DNA of 6,222 nucleotides from the NCBI GenBank assembly GCA_030590265.1, contig JAUUYW010000208.1, positions 1 to 6,222 on the forward strand, written 5' to 3'. The notes beneath the pieces are model-generated. The model made no database searches, was not told where the DNA came from, and was given only the letters and a program-made list of their open reading frames with translations. Numbering within the stretch: position 1 is the stretch's first letter; every line of letters starts with the position of its first letter. Source of the stretch: Candidatus Krumholzibacteriia bacterium. GTDB taxonomy: Bacteria; Krumholzibacteriota; Krumholzibacteriia; LZORAL124-64-63. Made by a program: the position numbers and the translations under genes. Below are positions 1-5,654 of this stretch, piece by piece.

Positions 1-225
1 ATAGTCTTCACTGCCGGTATTGGTGAACACGCCTCTCTGGTTCGCGAGTGGGCCTGCCAAGGTCTCGAAGCTATCGGGGCAATCCTTGACCCCTTCAAGA
101 ATGCCACTCGACACGATGAGGCTGTTATCTCCAAAATGAGCAGTCGAGTGAAAATTATGATTATTCCCACTAACGAAGAACTTATGATCGCCAGGGATAC
201 GGCGGCGCTGGTATTGGCTCACTGA
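1..225 (+). CDS. ackA: Acetate kinase, C-terminal fragment (second copy, cut by the window edge)
   Basis: Frame 1 is open from the first base to TGA at 223-225 and encodes the last 74 residues of an acetate kinase. It begins IVFTAGIGEH, the conserved C-terminal segment of the ASKHA fold, and includes PTNEE, whose first Glu matches the active-site Glu384 of Methanosarcina acetate kinase. The peptide is identical to residues 327-400 of the complete ackA in this window except at the penultimate residue (Ala here, Asp there). The DNA nevertheless differs at 22 positions, 21 of them silent third-position changes. The gene runs off the left edge, so its start, full length and upstream partner cannot be seen. 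It converges on the complete ackA, with 92 bp between the stops. If real, it is a second functional-looking acetate kinase gene; it may instead come from a related strain joined in assembly. Confidence 0.9.
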   Translation: MVFTAGIGEHASLVREWACQGLEAIGAILDPFKNATRHDEAVISKMSSRVKIMIIPTNEELMIARDTAALVLAH

Positions 226-317
226 TCACCTGTTCATGGGTAGGCACAGGGGTGCGAGGTCCTCAACCCTTCGGGCCTGCGGAGTTCGCACCCCTGTGCC
301 TACCCATGAGCAGGTGA
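226..317. terminator. Long UUCG-capped palindrome between convergent ackA genes; candidate bidirectional terminator or REP-like element
   Basis: The whole gap between the two stop codons folds on itself. The outer stem (226-257 with 286-317) pairs throughout if one U-G pair at 233/310 is allowed. The inner part (258-285) pairs in patches (260-262 with 281-283, 264-265 with 278-279, 268-269 with 274-275) and closes on a C(UUCG)G tetraloop at 269-274, exactly at the centre. Pairing also continues outward into both stop codons and the His codon before each. A stem this strong at the 3' ends of two convergent genes would suit termination or transcript-end protection in both directions. No U-tract follows on either strand, so a classical intrinsic terminator is not proven. 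A REP-type palindromic repeat is the main alternative. Confidence 0.6.
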
Positions 318-1520
318 TCAGTGATCCAATACCAGCGCTGCAGTATCTCTGGCGATCATAAGCTCTTCATTGGTGGGAATAATCATGATTTTAACTCGGC
401 TGCTCATTTTGGATATAACAGCCTCATCGTGTCGAGTGGCATTTTTGAAGGGGTCAAGGATTGCGCCGATTGCTTCGAGGCCTTGGCAAGCCCATTCGCG
501 GACCAGGGAGGCGTGTTCGCCAATACCCGCAGTGAAGACAATGGCGTCGACGCGGCCTAGGGCGACGGCGTAGGAGCCTATATATTTGCGGATGTGATAG
601 CCATAGACTTCCAGGGCCAGTCGGGCCCGGTCGTTGCCGTTGGCATATTCGCGCTCCACATCACGCAGATCACTGCTGATGCCGCTGATGCCGAGCATGC
701 CGCTTTCCTTGTTGAGCATCTTTTCAATTTCGGACAGGTCTTTGTTGAGTTTGCGACTCATGAAACCAACCATGGCCGGGTCGATGTCACCGCTGCGGGT
801 GCCCATCATCAAACCTTCCAGGGGTGTCAGACCCATGCTGGTATCGATGGATTGACCACCACGAATGGCCGCCATGGAAGCGCCGTTGCCCAGGTGGCAG
901 GTGATCAGATTCAGGTCAGCCGGTGTGCACTCCATCATTTCAGCAGCCCGCAATGTCACGTAACGGTGGCTGGTGCCGTGGAAACCATAGCGACGGATTT
1001 GGTGCTCTTCATACAGGTAATAGGGGATGGGGTAGATGTAGGCCCGGTCGGGCATGCTTTGGTGGAAGGCAGTGTCGAAAACGCCCACCATGGGCACATT
1101 GGGCATGACTTTCTGGGCGGCTTCGATGCCGGTGATGTTGGCCGGGTTATGCAAAGGAGCCAGGGAGATGCATTCCTTGAGGGCGGACATGACTTCGTCG
1201 TTGATCGGCACCGAACCGCTGAACTTTTCTCCGGCATGGACCACCCGGTGCCCGACCGCGTGCACTTCGTCCATGGATTTGATGACGCCGTGGTCCGGGT
1301 CGACCAAGGCGTTCACCACCAATTCAAGTCCCTTGGCGTGGTCGTCAATGGGCAGGGTCTCTTCGAATTTGTCGTGACCGGGGCTGCTCAGGGTATGAAT
1401 CCCATCCTGCATGCCGATGCGTTCCACCAGGCCTTTGGCTAGGATGCTTTCGTCCACCATGTCCAGCAACTGGTACTTGAGGGAACTGCTGCCGCAATTG
1501 ATCACCAGGACATTTTTCAT
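318..1520 (-). CDS. ackA: Acetate kinase (EC 2.7.2.1)
   Basis: This cytosolic enzyme interconverts acetyl phosphate plus ADP and acetate plus ATP, the ATP-yielding last step of acetate fermentation. The 400-residue length is typical of the family. Residues known from the Methanosarcina thermophila enzyme are all present, one position later: Asn8 in INCGSSS, Arg92 in GHRVVH, His124, Asp149 in FDT, His181 in GFHGTSH, Arg242 in TRSGD and Glu385 in PTNEE. Both family signatures (VINCGSSSLKY at 6-16, and GFHGTSHRYV at 179-188) are intact. The reading frame is open 24 codons further upstream, but I chose the ATG at 1518-1520 because the protein then begins MKNVLVINCGSSS as in the family, an AGGAG precedes it, and the longer form would overlap pta. 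It lies 19 bp after pta on the same strand, so the two are almost certainly one operon. Its 3' end is mirrored by the partial copy at 1-225. Confidence 0.98.
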   Translation of the reverse strand: MKNVLVINCGSSSLKYQLLDMVDESILAKGLVERIGMQDGIHTLSSPGHDKFEETLPIDDHAKGLELVVNALVDPDHGVIKSMDEVHAVGHRVVHAGEKFSGSVPINDEVMSALKECISLAPLHNPANITGIEAAQKVMPNVPMVGVFDTAFHQSMPDRAYIYPIPYYLYEEHQIRRYGFHGTSHRYVTLRAAEMMECTPADLNLITCHLGNGASMAAIRGGQSIDTSMGLTPLEGLMMGTRSGDIDPAMVGFMSRKLNKDLSEIEKMLNKESGMLGISGISSDLRDVEREYANGNDRARLALEVYGYHIRKYIGSYAVALGRVDAIVFTAGIGEHASLVREWACQGLEAIGAILDPFKNATRHDEAVISKMSSRVKIMIIPTNEELMIARDTAALVLDH

Positions 1521-1532
1521 GGTTCCCGGCCG

Positions 1533-1537
1533 CTCCT
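1533..1537 (-). promoter_or_regulatory. Shine-Dalgarno site for ackA (decides the start)
   Basis: The minus strand reads AGGAG 12 bases before the ATG at 1520. The spacing is rather long, but it is the only good site near the conserved N-terminus. It sits in the 19-bp gap after the pta stop codon and supports the 400-residue start over the longer open frame. Confidence 0.6.
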
Positions 1538-1539
1538 GT

Positions 1540-2532
1540 CTATTGGCACTGAAGGGCGGTGATTGCCACCACGTTGACGATGTCGTCGGCATTGCAGCCG
1601 CGGGATAGATCGTTCACGCCTTTGGCCATGCCCTGCAGGATAGGACCCACAGCATCGGCACCGGCCAACCTTTGCACCAGTTTGTAGCCGATGTTGGCGG
1701 CGTCAAGATCCGGGAAAATCACCACATTGGCCTGCCCGGCCACCGGGCTGTCTGGAGCCTTGGATTTGCCAACTGCAGGTACGATGGCGGCATCCAGCTG
1801 CAAAGGGCCGTCCACAATCAGGTCGGGGGCTTTTTCCTTAACCAGGCGGGTAGCTTCGATCACTTTGTCCACATCGGGGCCCGATCCGCTGTCGGCGGTG
1901 CTGTAACTGAGCATGGCCACCTTGGGTTCAAAACCACAAAGAGCCCGGGCGGTGCCAGCGGTGTCGATGGCGATGTCGGCCAGTTGTGCGGCGTCGGGCT
2001 GGGGATTCACAGCGCAGTCACCAAAAACGATCATGCCGTTTTCACCAAAATCCCATTCGGGTTTGACCATCACAAAGCAGCTCGAAACGATGTCGGTTCC
2101 TTCGGCCATGCCTATGATCTGGAATCCCGCTCGCAGAACATTGCCGGTGGAGTTGACCGCGCCGGCAACCATTCCGTCGGCCATGCCTTTTTTTACCAGC
2201 ATGGCGCCAAAGAAAAGGGGATCCTTCATGATCACCGCGGCTTCGTCCTCGCCAAGACCCTTGTGTTTGCGGGCTTCATGGTAATAGCGGGTGAAATCCA
2301 GGCGGTAGGTCGACAACTCTGGGTCGATGATGGTCAACTTTTCCGAGCTGATGCCCAGTTCATTCAGCTTCTCTCCAATAGCATCGGCATTGCCCAGCAG
2401 GATGATGGAGGCGACCCCTGTGTCGACAATCCGACTGGCAGCCTGCAGCATGCGCTCATCATGAGCTTCGGGCAGGACGATGGTTTTGCTCAGTTCCGCA
2501 GCTTTGGCCCGCAAAGTCTCAACGAATTCCAT
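1540..2532 (-). CDS. pta: Phosphate acetyltransferase (EC 2.3.1.8), short form
   Basis: This enzyme converts acetyl-CoA plus phosphate to acetyl phosphate and CoA, supplying the acetate kinase encoded next. The protein is 330 residues, the single catalytic-domain form without the N-terminal DRTGG/P-loop regions of the long enterobacterial type. Residues important in the Methanosarcina enzyme appear one position later: Arg88, Arg134 in NVLRAGFQ, and Ser310-Arg311 with Asp317 in LSRGCNADD. The DGPLQLDAA segment at 241-249 and VIFPDLDAANIGYKL at 271-285 are typical of the family. The ATG at 2530-2532 has AGGGA eight bases upstream. The gene leads the pta-ackA operon. Its own upstream region begins after the terminator at 2685-2714, so it is likely transcribed from a promoter within 2533-2684. 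Confidence 0.98.
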   Translation of the reverse strand: MEFVETLRAKAAELSKTIVLPEAHDERMLQAASRIVDTGVASIILLGNADAIGEKLNELGISSEKLTIIDPELSTYRLDFTRYYHEARKHKGLGEDEAAVIMKDPLFFGAMLVKKGMADGMVAGAVNSTGNVLRAGFQIIGMAEGTDIVSSCFVMVKPEWDFGENGMIVFGDCAVNPQPDAAQLADIAIDTAGTARALCGFEPKVAMLSYSTADSGSGPDVDKVIEATRLVKEKAPDLIVDGPLQLDAAIVPAVGKSKAPDSPVAGQANVVIFPDLDAANIGYKLVQRLAGADAVGPILQGMAKGVNDLSRGCNADDIVNVVAITALQCQ

Positions 2533-2595
2533 GGCTTAAGTCCCTGGTTTTTGGTAGGAGATACTCGGACAATCTCCTGGTGGAATCACAAATGA

Positions 2596-2638
2596 TCAAC
2601 AGAATGCAAAGGTTGTTCCATTGTTGATGATAGTCAAC
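2596..2638. promoter_or_regulatory. Possible operator upstream of pta: repeated TCAAC/GTTGA half-sites
   Basis: Three copies of one pentamer occur in alternating orientation: TCAAC at 2596-2600, GTTGA at 2623-2627 and TCAAC at 2634-2638. The last two form GTTGA-N6-TCAAC. The first two extend to nearly ten-base arms, ATCATCAACA and TGTTGATCAT on the minus strand. They lie 64-106 bp before the pta start, where a regulator could act. I see no convincing -35/-10 pair on the minus strand here; a TTGACT overlaps the last half-site but lacks a good -10. No known regulator is assigned. Confidence 0.3.
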
Positions 2639-2684
2639 GGTCTTTCGGATGATTAGGAGAATTATTATTAGTGAGAAAAACAAC

Positions 2685-2714
2685 AAAAAAGCGCCTTCCC
2701 CGGAGGGAAGGCGC
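2685..2714 (-). terminator. Rho-independent terminator after the rrf2-family gene
   Basis: GCGCCTTCCC at 2691-2700 pairs perfectly with GGGAAGGCGC at 2705-2714 around a four-base loop. On the minus strand the stem is followed directly by six T residues (2690-2685), then a further T-rich stretch. This is a textbook intrinsic terminator for transcripts arriving from the Rrf2-family gene, about 85 bp past its stop codon, and it separates that unit from pta-ackA. There is no matching T-tract on the plus strand side. Confidence 0.92.
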
Positions 2715-2740
2715 AGAAACATATCTCATCCACTAGGGTG

Positions 2741-2779
2741 CCGGATAAGTGGTCCGGATAAGTGGTCCGGATAAGTTAG
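2741..2779. repeat. Short tandem repeat, three 13-bp units
   Basis: CCGGATAAGTGGT occurs at 2741-2753 and again at 2754-2766. A third copy, ending TAG instead of GGT, follows at 2767-2779. A more degenerate fourth, CTGGATCAATTGA, may follow at 2781-2793. The tract lies between the Rrf2-family stop codon and its terminator, so it would be in the 3' untranslated part of that transcript. It may be slippage-derived or a cluster of protein-binding sites. Confidence 0.85.
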
Positions 2780-2781
2780 TC

Positions 2782-2797
2782 TGGATCAATTGATCCA
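2782..2797. repeat. Perfect 16-bp palindrome
   Basis: TGGATCAATTGATCCA is a perfect two-fold palindrome with no spacer. It sits three bases past the stop codon of the Rrf2-family gene and abuts the tandem repeat tract. It could be a regulator site or simply a short inverted repeat; it has no T-tract and is not a terminator. Confidence 0.6.
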
Positions 2798-2799
2798 AA

Positions 2800-3249
2800 T
2801 TAGCTCAAATCACCCAATTCCTGAAGACTCACATCGCCGGTTGCGTGCATGGTATTGAGAAGATCGGAAAGCTTGAAGCTGGTCCAAAACTCCTGCATGC
2901 GAACACTCAGCAAAGTCCAGATGGATCGGGTCAGACAATCGCCGGAACGGTCACAGATGCCGGCATCGTTGACGCAATCCACCAGGGTTGTATGACTGTC
3001 CAGGGCGGTGATGATCTCCCAGAGATTGATTTCTTCAGGGGAGCGGGCCAGATGGTAACCACCCCGCACTCCTTTACGGCTGATGATCAGACCTGACTTG
3101 CGCAGGGTTCCGACCACCTGTTCCAGGTATTTGCCGCTGATTTCTTGGCTTTCACTGATAGCGCTGATTGGCACGGGATCCTTGCCGTAACCTTCGGCGA
3201 TCTGCAGGATTGCTCGCAAACCGTAGCGGACCTTAGTATTGACTTTCAT
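2800..3249 (-). CDS. Rrf2-family transcriptional regulator, probable Fe-S sensor
   Basis: This 149-residue protein has the typical Rrf2/IscR layout: a winged helix-turn-helix DNA-binding domain over about residues 1-80, then a dimerisation helix. Family hallmarks include the start MKVNTKVRYGLRAIL, ISGKYLEQVV at 37-46, and the wing RKGVRGGYHLAR at 58-69. Three cysteines at 92, 99 and 105 form a C-x6-C-x5-C triad in the position where IscR-type members bind a [2Fe-2S] cluster; Cys92 has the same number as the first IscR ligand. Cluster binding and a redox, oxygen or iron signal are inferred from that triad. The start at 3249 gives the canonical N-terminus, with GGGAG upstream. The gene follows nadE on the same strand after 115 bp and ends at a strong terminator. 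I cannot say which subgroup (IscR, NsrR, CymR or other) it belongs to. Confidence 0.93.
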   Translation of the reverse strand: MKVNTKVRYGLRAILQIAEGYGKDPVPISAISESQEISGKYLEQVVGTLRKSGLIISRKGVRGGYHLARSPEEINLWEIITALDSHTTLVDCVNDAGICDRSGDCLTRSIWTLLSVRMQEFWTSFKLSDLLNTMHATGDVSLQELGDLS

Positions 3250-3278
3250 TCTGACTGCACTCCCAAGGTTGATCCTTC

Positions 3279-3297
3279 AGGTCGGAAACTCCGACCT
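3279..3297. promoter_or_regulatory. Perfect inverted repeat upstream of the Rrf2-family gene, likely autoregulatory operator
   Basis: AGGTCGGA and TCCGACCT form a perfect 8-3-8 inverted repeat, centred about 40 bp before the start codon at 3249. Rrf2-family proteins bind as dimers to inverted repeats and often control their own gene, so this is the natural candidate operator. The same hairpin could form in RNA, but no T-tract follows on either strand, which argues against it being the terminator of nadE. No second copy of the full site is seen in the window. Confidence 0.65.
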
Positions 3298-3364
3298 AAT
3301 TGGGCTCGTTTGTCATTTCCCTTAAACTTACACGAATACCTCTTCCTGGCAAATATCTTCACAA

Positions 3365-4348
3365 CTATTTGATGATTTCCGGCACTTCCTTCACCAGCAA
3401 AGCGGACAGATGCAACGGAAGAGTGGTGGCTCGCTTGCGGTCGATGTCCTTGAATACCCGTTCCACCTGGGTTGAATCCAGTTCCATGACCTGGGCCACG
3501 TTGTCGGCGCTCACCTGGTGATTTTTGGCCCAAAGCAGGAGATCCATTTCGGGATAAGGCAGGACAAAATAGAATTCGTCTTGACCCTGTTCCAGGCTGT
3601 ACGTGTCTGTGGTAGGAGTCGAGTTGCAAATGTTCGCCGGTAACTCCATGTGTTTAGCTAGGTTATAAACCTGGGTTTTGTAAAGATGTGCGATTGGTTT
3701 TACATCGGCGGCCCCATCGCCGTTTTTCACGAAGAATCCCTGGTCGTATTCCAATCGGTTTGGTGTTCCGGTGACGGCGTAATTCAAACGATCGGCGTGG
3801 AAATATTCCAGGGTTTTGCGAATACGCTGCTTGAAATTGGTGGCCGCCACAATTTCCAAGTAGGCCTGCAGTGGTAGCCTTTCGGTCATCATCTCGCCAC
3901 TGGGGTCCTGAACAACCAACCGATAAAAATTCATGCGGTCGCTGGTGAGAAGGTCGCCGGGAAGGACGATTTTGCTTTTCCAGCCCTCACCGAAGTGTGG
4001 GAAAACCGATTTGACCGCAGCATCGTATCGTTCATAACAACCAATAGCGGCCAGAGTGGGTTGGATGTTTTCAATGATAAATTCAATACCCAGGTGTTCA
4101 GCCAGTTGGCGACCCAGGTCCACACTTGCCGAGGAGCTGTCCCGTTCGGGCAAGAGCAATCCGAATACTTTTTTGGGGCCAAAGGCGCGCACCGCCAAGC
4201 CGGCGCAACAGCTGCTGTCGATGCCGCCACTGATGGCCACCACAGCCCCGCGGCGCATCAGGCGTTTGACAACGATCTCACGCCATTTGCTGCTGATTTC
4301 CTGCGCTTCTTTTTCAAGATCCAAATTCAAAACGTCTTGGTTGAACAT
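3365..4348 (-). CDS. nadE: NAD+ synthetase, ammonia-dependent type without glutaminase domain
   Basis: The protein belongs to the N-type ATP pyrophosphatases and is expected to amidate nicotinic acid adenine dinucleotide to NAD+, the last step of NAD synthesis. The ATP-binding PP-loop AISGGIDSS is at 38-46. The NAD-synthetase block GTPNRLE...GDGAADVKPIAHLYKTQVY runs over 194-228, and NFKQRIRKTLEY at 171-182 matches the segment that contacts substrate. There is no N-terminal nitrilase-type glutaminase domain, so ammonia or a separate amidotransferase must supply nitrogen. At 327 residues it is longer than typical ammonia-dependent NadE (about 245-275), mainly through extra sequence around 115-165. 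The frame is open 42 codons further upstream; I chose the ATG at 4346-4348 because AAGGAT lies five bases before it. It probably has its own promoter in the divergent gap toward add. A related amidating enzyme of this fold cannot be fully excluded. Confidence 0.88.
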   Translation of the reverse strand: MFNQDVLNLDLEKEAQEISSKWREIVVKRLMRRGAVVAISGGIDSSCCAGLAVRAFGPKKVFGLLLPERDSSSASVDLGRQLAEHLGIEFIIENIQPTLAAIGCYERYDAAVKSVFPHFGEGWKSKIVLPGDLLTSDRMNFYRLVVQDPSGEMMTERLPLQAYLEIVAATNFKQRIRKTLEYFHADRLNYAVTGTPNRLEYDQGFFVKNGDGAADVKPIAHLYKTQVYNLAKHMELPANICNSTPTTDTYSLEQGQDEFYFVLPYPEMDLLLWAKNHQVSADNVAQVMELDSTQVERVFKDIDRKRATTLPLHLSALLVKEVPEIIK

Positions 4349-4353
4349 CTCGT

Positions 4354-4359
4354 ATCCTT
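4354..4359 (-). promoter_or_regulatory. Shine-Dalgarno site for nadE (decides the start)
   Basis: The minus strand reads AAGGAT five bases before the ATG at 4348. It selects the 327-residue protein over the upstream in-frame ATG, whose extra 42 residues look unlike any NadE N-terminus. Confidence 0.75.
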
Positions 4360-4467
4360 TTATATGGGTTTTGGCTCTGGAGGCCATACTTGACCGGCAT
4401 GGTAATGGACAAAAGGGTCTTCGTCCATCCTGGACTCGGCTAAATAAGATTTCTATTCTGGATAGTC

Positions 4468-4496
4468 TGGACATCCCGCCAATCCATACCTATTCT
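4468..4496 (+). promoter_or_regulatory. Sigma-70-type promoter for add
   Basis: TGGACA at 4468-4473 matches the -35 consensus at five of six bases. After exactly 17 bases comes TATTCT at 4491-4496, four of six for the -10. It lies about 35 bp before the add start codon, in the 183-bp gap between the divergent nadE and add. A further AT-rich stretch, TATAAA at 4508-4513, may be an alternative -10. No equally good minus-strand promoter for nadE was found here. Confidence 0.5.
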
Positions 4497-4531
4497 ATAT
4501 CAAATTTTATAAAGAAAAAAGAGGTGCCTTC

Positions 4532-5560
4532 ATGAATGCGGAACAAAAACAAGAATTGCTGAAAAGCCTGCCCCTGGCTGATATTCACCGTCACTTCGAC
4601 GGCTCCATTCGACCTGAAACCCTGTGGGAGCTTTCGGAGACCTATTACAGCGCCGTGCCCGGGTTGGATTTCGAACAATTTCGCCACTATTTGCAATGGG
4701 ACGACAACCTGGACAATACCCTGCTGGATTATCTCGACAAATTCCATTTGCCCCTGCAATACACCCAGTTTTACGACAACATCCGGCGAATCGCCTATGA
4801 ACTTGCTGAAGATGCCTACGACGATGGTATCCGGCTGCTGGAACTGCGCATCAATCCTTTGATTCACCGGCGCGCAGGGTTGACCAACCGCCAGGTGCTG
4901 GCCGCCACTCGCAAGGGCTTTTCCACCTTCGGCAAGGAGCACCCTGATTTCAAAGTGGGCATCATTGTGATCGCCATGCGCAACCACGGGGGCAACATGG
5001 CCCGCATTCTCCTGCGGGAGGTGGTAGGCGAGAAAGAGGAATTCCACAATGGTGTCGGGGTGGTCGGTTTTGATATTGCCGGGCATGAGGCCCCTTTTCC
5101 GCCGATTCTATTCAAGGATGCCTACAGCCTGGCCACCAAAATGGGCCTCATGAGAACCGCCCATGCCGGGGAGAGTGAAGGCCCGGAAAGAATCTGGGAA
5201 GCCCTCGAATATCTGGGCCCTCATCGCATTGGTCATGGCACAAGCGCGGGGCAGGATAAGGAGTTGATCAAACGTCTGGCCGCCGATGGTATCTATCTGG
5301 AAGTCTGTCTTTCTTCCAATCTGCACACCGGGGCCATCGACAAACTGGAAAATCATCCCCTGCGGCGCTTCTTGGATGCCGGAGTTAAGGTTGCTCTATG
5401 CACCGACAACCCCACTGTTTCCAACACCAGTCTTTCCAAAGAATACGGCCTGGCCATTGATGCTTTCGGTCTCAGTGAAAACGACGTGCGCGCTCTGGCC
5501 AAAATGAGCTGTGAAGGCACCTTTCTGGCTGATGGGTGTCATTGTGAGTTCCCGGAATGA
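4532..5560 (+). CDS. add: Adenosine deaminase family protein (EC 3.5.4.4 likely)
   Basis: This metal-dependent amidohydrolase probably deaminates adenosine (and deoxyadenosine) to inosine for purine salvage in the cytosol. The 342-residue length is normal. Metal ligands expected from the mouse enzyme are present: His19 and His21 in DIHRHFDGS, His211 in TAHAGE and Asp292 in CTDNP. The catalytic Glu214 (HAGE) and His235 (HRIGHG) are intact, and GFDIAGHE at 179-186 matches the substrate-contact loop. The residue after the metal Asp is Asn293 rather than the Asp of the classical TDDP, a variation I recall in other bacterial members. Related deaminases of this fold, such as adenine or aminofutalosine deaminase, are therefore possible. 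The start has GAGGT seven bases upstream. It is divergent from nadE and precedes the pfk gene by 94 bp. Confidence 0.92.
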   Translation: MNAEQKQELLKSLPLADIHRHFDGSIRPETLWELSETYYSAVPGLDFEQFRHYLQWDDNLDNTLLDYLDKFHLPLQYTQFYDNIRRIAYELAEDAYDDGIRLLELRINPLIHRRAGLTNRQVLAATRKGFSTFGKEHPDFKVGIIVIAMRNHGGNMARILLREVVGEKEEFHNGVGVVGFDIAGHEAPFPPILFKDAYSLATKMGLMRTAHAGESEGPERIWEALEYLGPHRIGHGTSAGQDKELIKRLAADGIYLEVCLSSNLHTGAIDKLENHPLRRFLDAGVKVALCTDNPTVSNTSLSKEYGLAIDAFGLSENDVRALAKMSCEGTFLADGCHCEFPE

Positions 5561-5639
5561 ATTCCCGGAATCCGGCTAGGATCTTGCTGTTGGATTTCCA
5601 AGAGTTACTTTGTCTCAAGATATGATTGTCCAATTATTG

Positions 5640-5644
5640 AGGAG
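5640..5644 (+). promoter_or_regulatory. Shine-Dalgarno site for the phosphofructokinase gene (decides the start)
   Basis: AGGAG lies ten bases before the ATG at 5655-5657. An in-frame ATG also exists at 5667, but it is 22 bases from this site, so the upstream start is preferred. No terminator is visible between add and this gene, so read-through from add is possible; a TATGAT at 5621-5626 could be a -10 but lacks a good -35. Confidence 0.7.
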
Positions 5645-5654
5645 AAAATAGATC

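Larger units (their letters stand above)
1..542. repeat. Large imperfect inverted repeat containing two ackA 3' ends
   Basis: Bases 1-257 pair with 286-542 about a centre at 271.5, so base n matches the complement of base 543-n. In the coding part (1-225 against 318-542) 22 bases differ, about 10 percent, nearly all at third codon positions. In the non-coding inner part (226-257 against 286-317) only one position differs, 233 against 310, and that is T facing G, a pair that can still form as U-G in RNA. The left arm is cut by the window edge, so the repeat may be longer. The arms are clearly not identical copies, which excludes a simple same-molecule fold-back with no divergence. Confidence 0.93.

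Noticed and set aside
594..1442. Plus-strand open frame of 282 codons opposite ackA
   Set aside because: It is fully antisense to a well-conserved acetate kinase with all catalytic residues; the translation is His/Val/Gly-rich with no recognisable domain, as expected for the complement of a G+C-biased coding region.
1672..2595. Plus-strand open frame of 307 codons opposite pta
   Set aside because: It is antisense to the full-length pta, has no recognisable motif and shows the same shadow composition; pta explains the open frame.
2519..2722. Minus-strand 67-codon frame with a hydrophobic stretch, between the terminator and pta
   Set aside because: Its start lies upstream of and within the intrinsic terminator hairpin, no ribosome site was seen, and it overlaps the pta start. 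The hydrophobic run comes from the T-rich terminator tail.
2741..2793. Repeat tract considered as a CRISPR array
   Set aside because: Units are 13 bp and contiguous with no unique spacers, and there are no cas genes; it is a simple tandem repeat.
3279..3297. Inverted repeat considered as the terminator of nadE
   Set aside because: The stem is only 8 bp and no T-tract follows on either strand; its position before the Rrf2 gene fits an operator better.
3246..3629. Minus-strand 127-codon frame over the nadE end and the gap before the Rrf2 gene
   Set aside because: It mostly overlaps nadE in another frame and its translation looks like an out-of-frame read with no domain.
4490..5086. Minus-strand open frame of 198 codons opposite add
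   Set aside because: It covers the add start and metal-binding region on the wrong strand and has no family resemblance; add has a good ribosome site and intact motifs.
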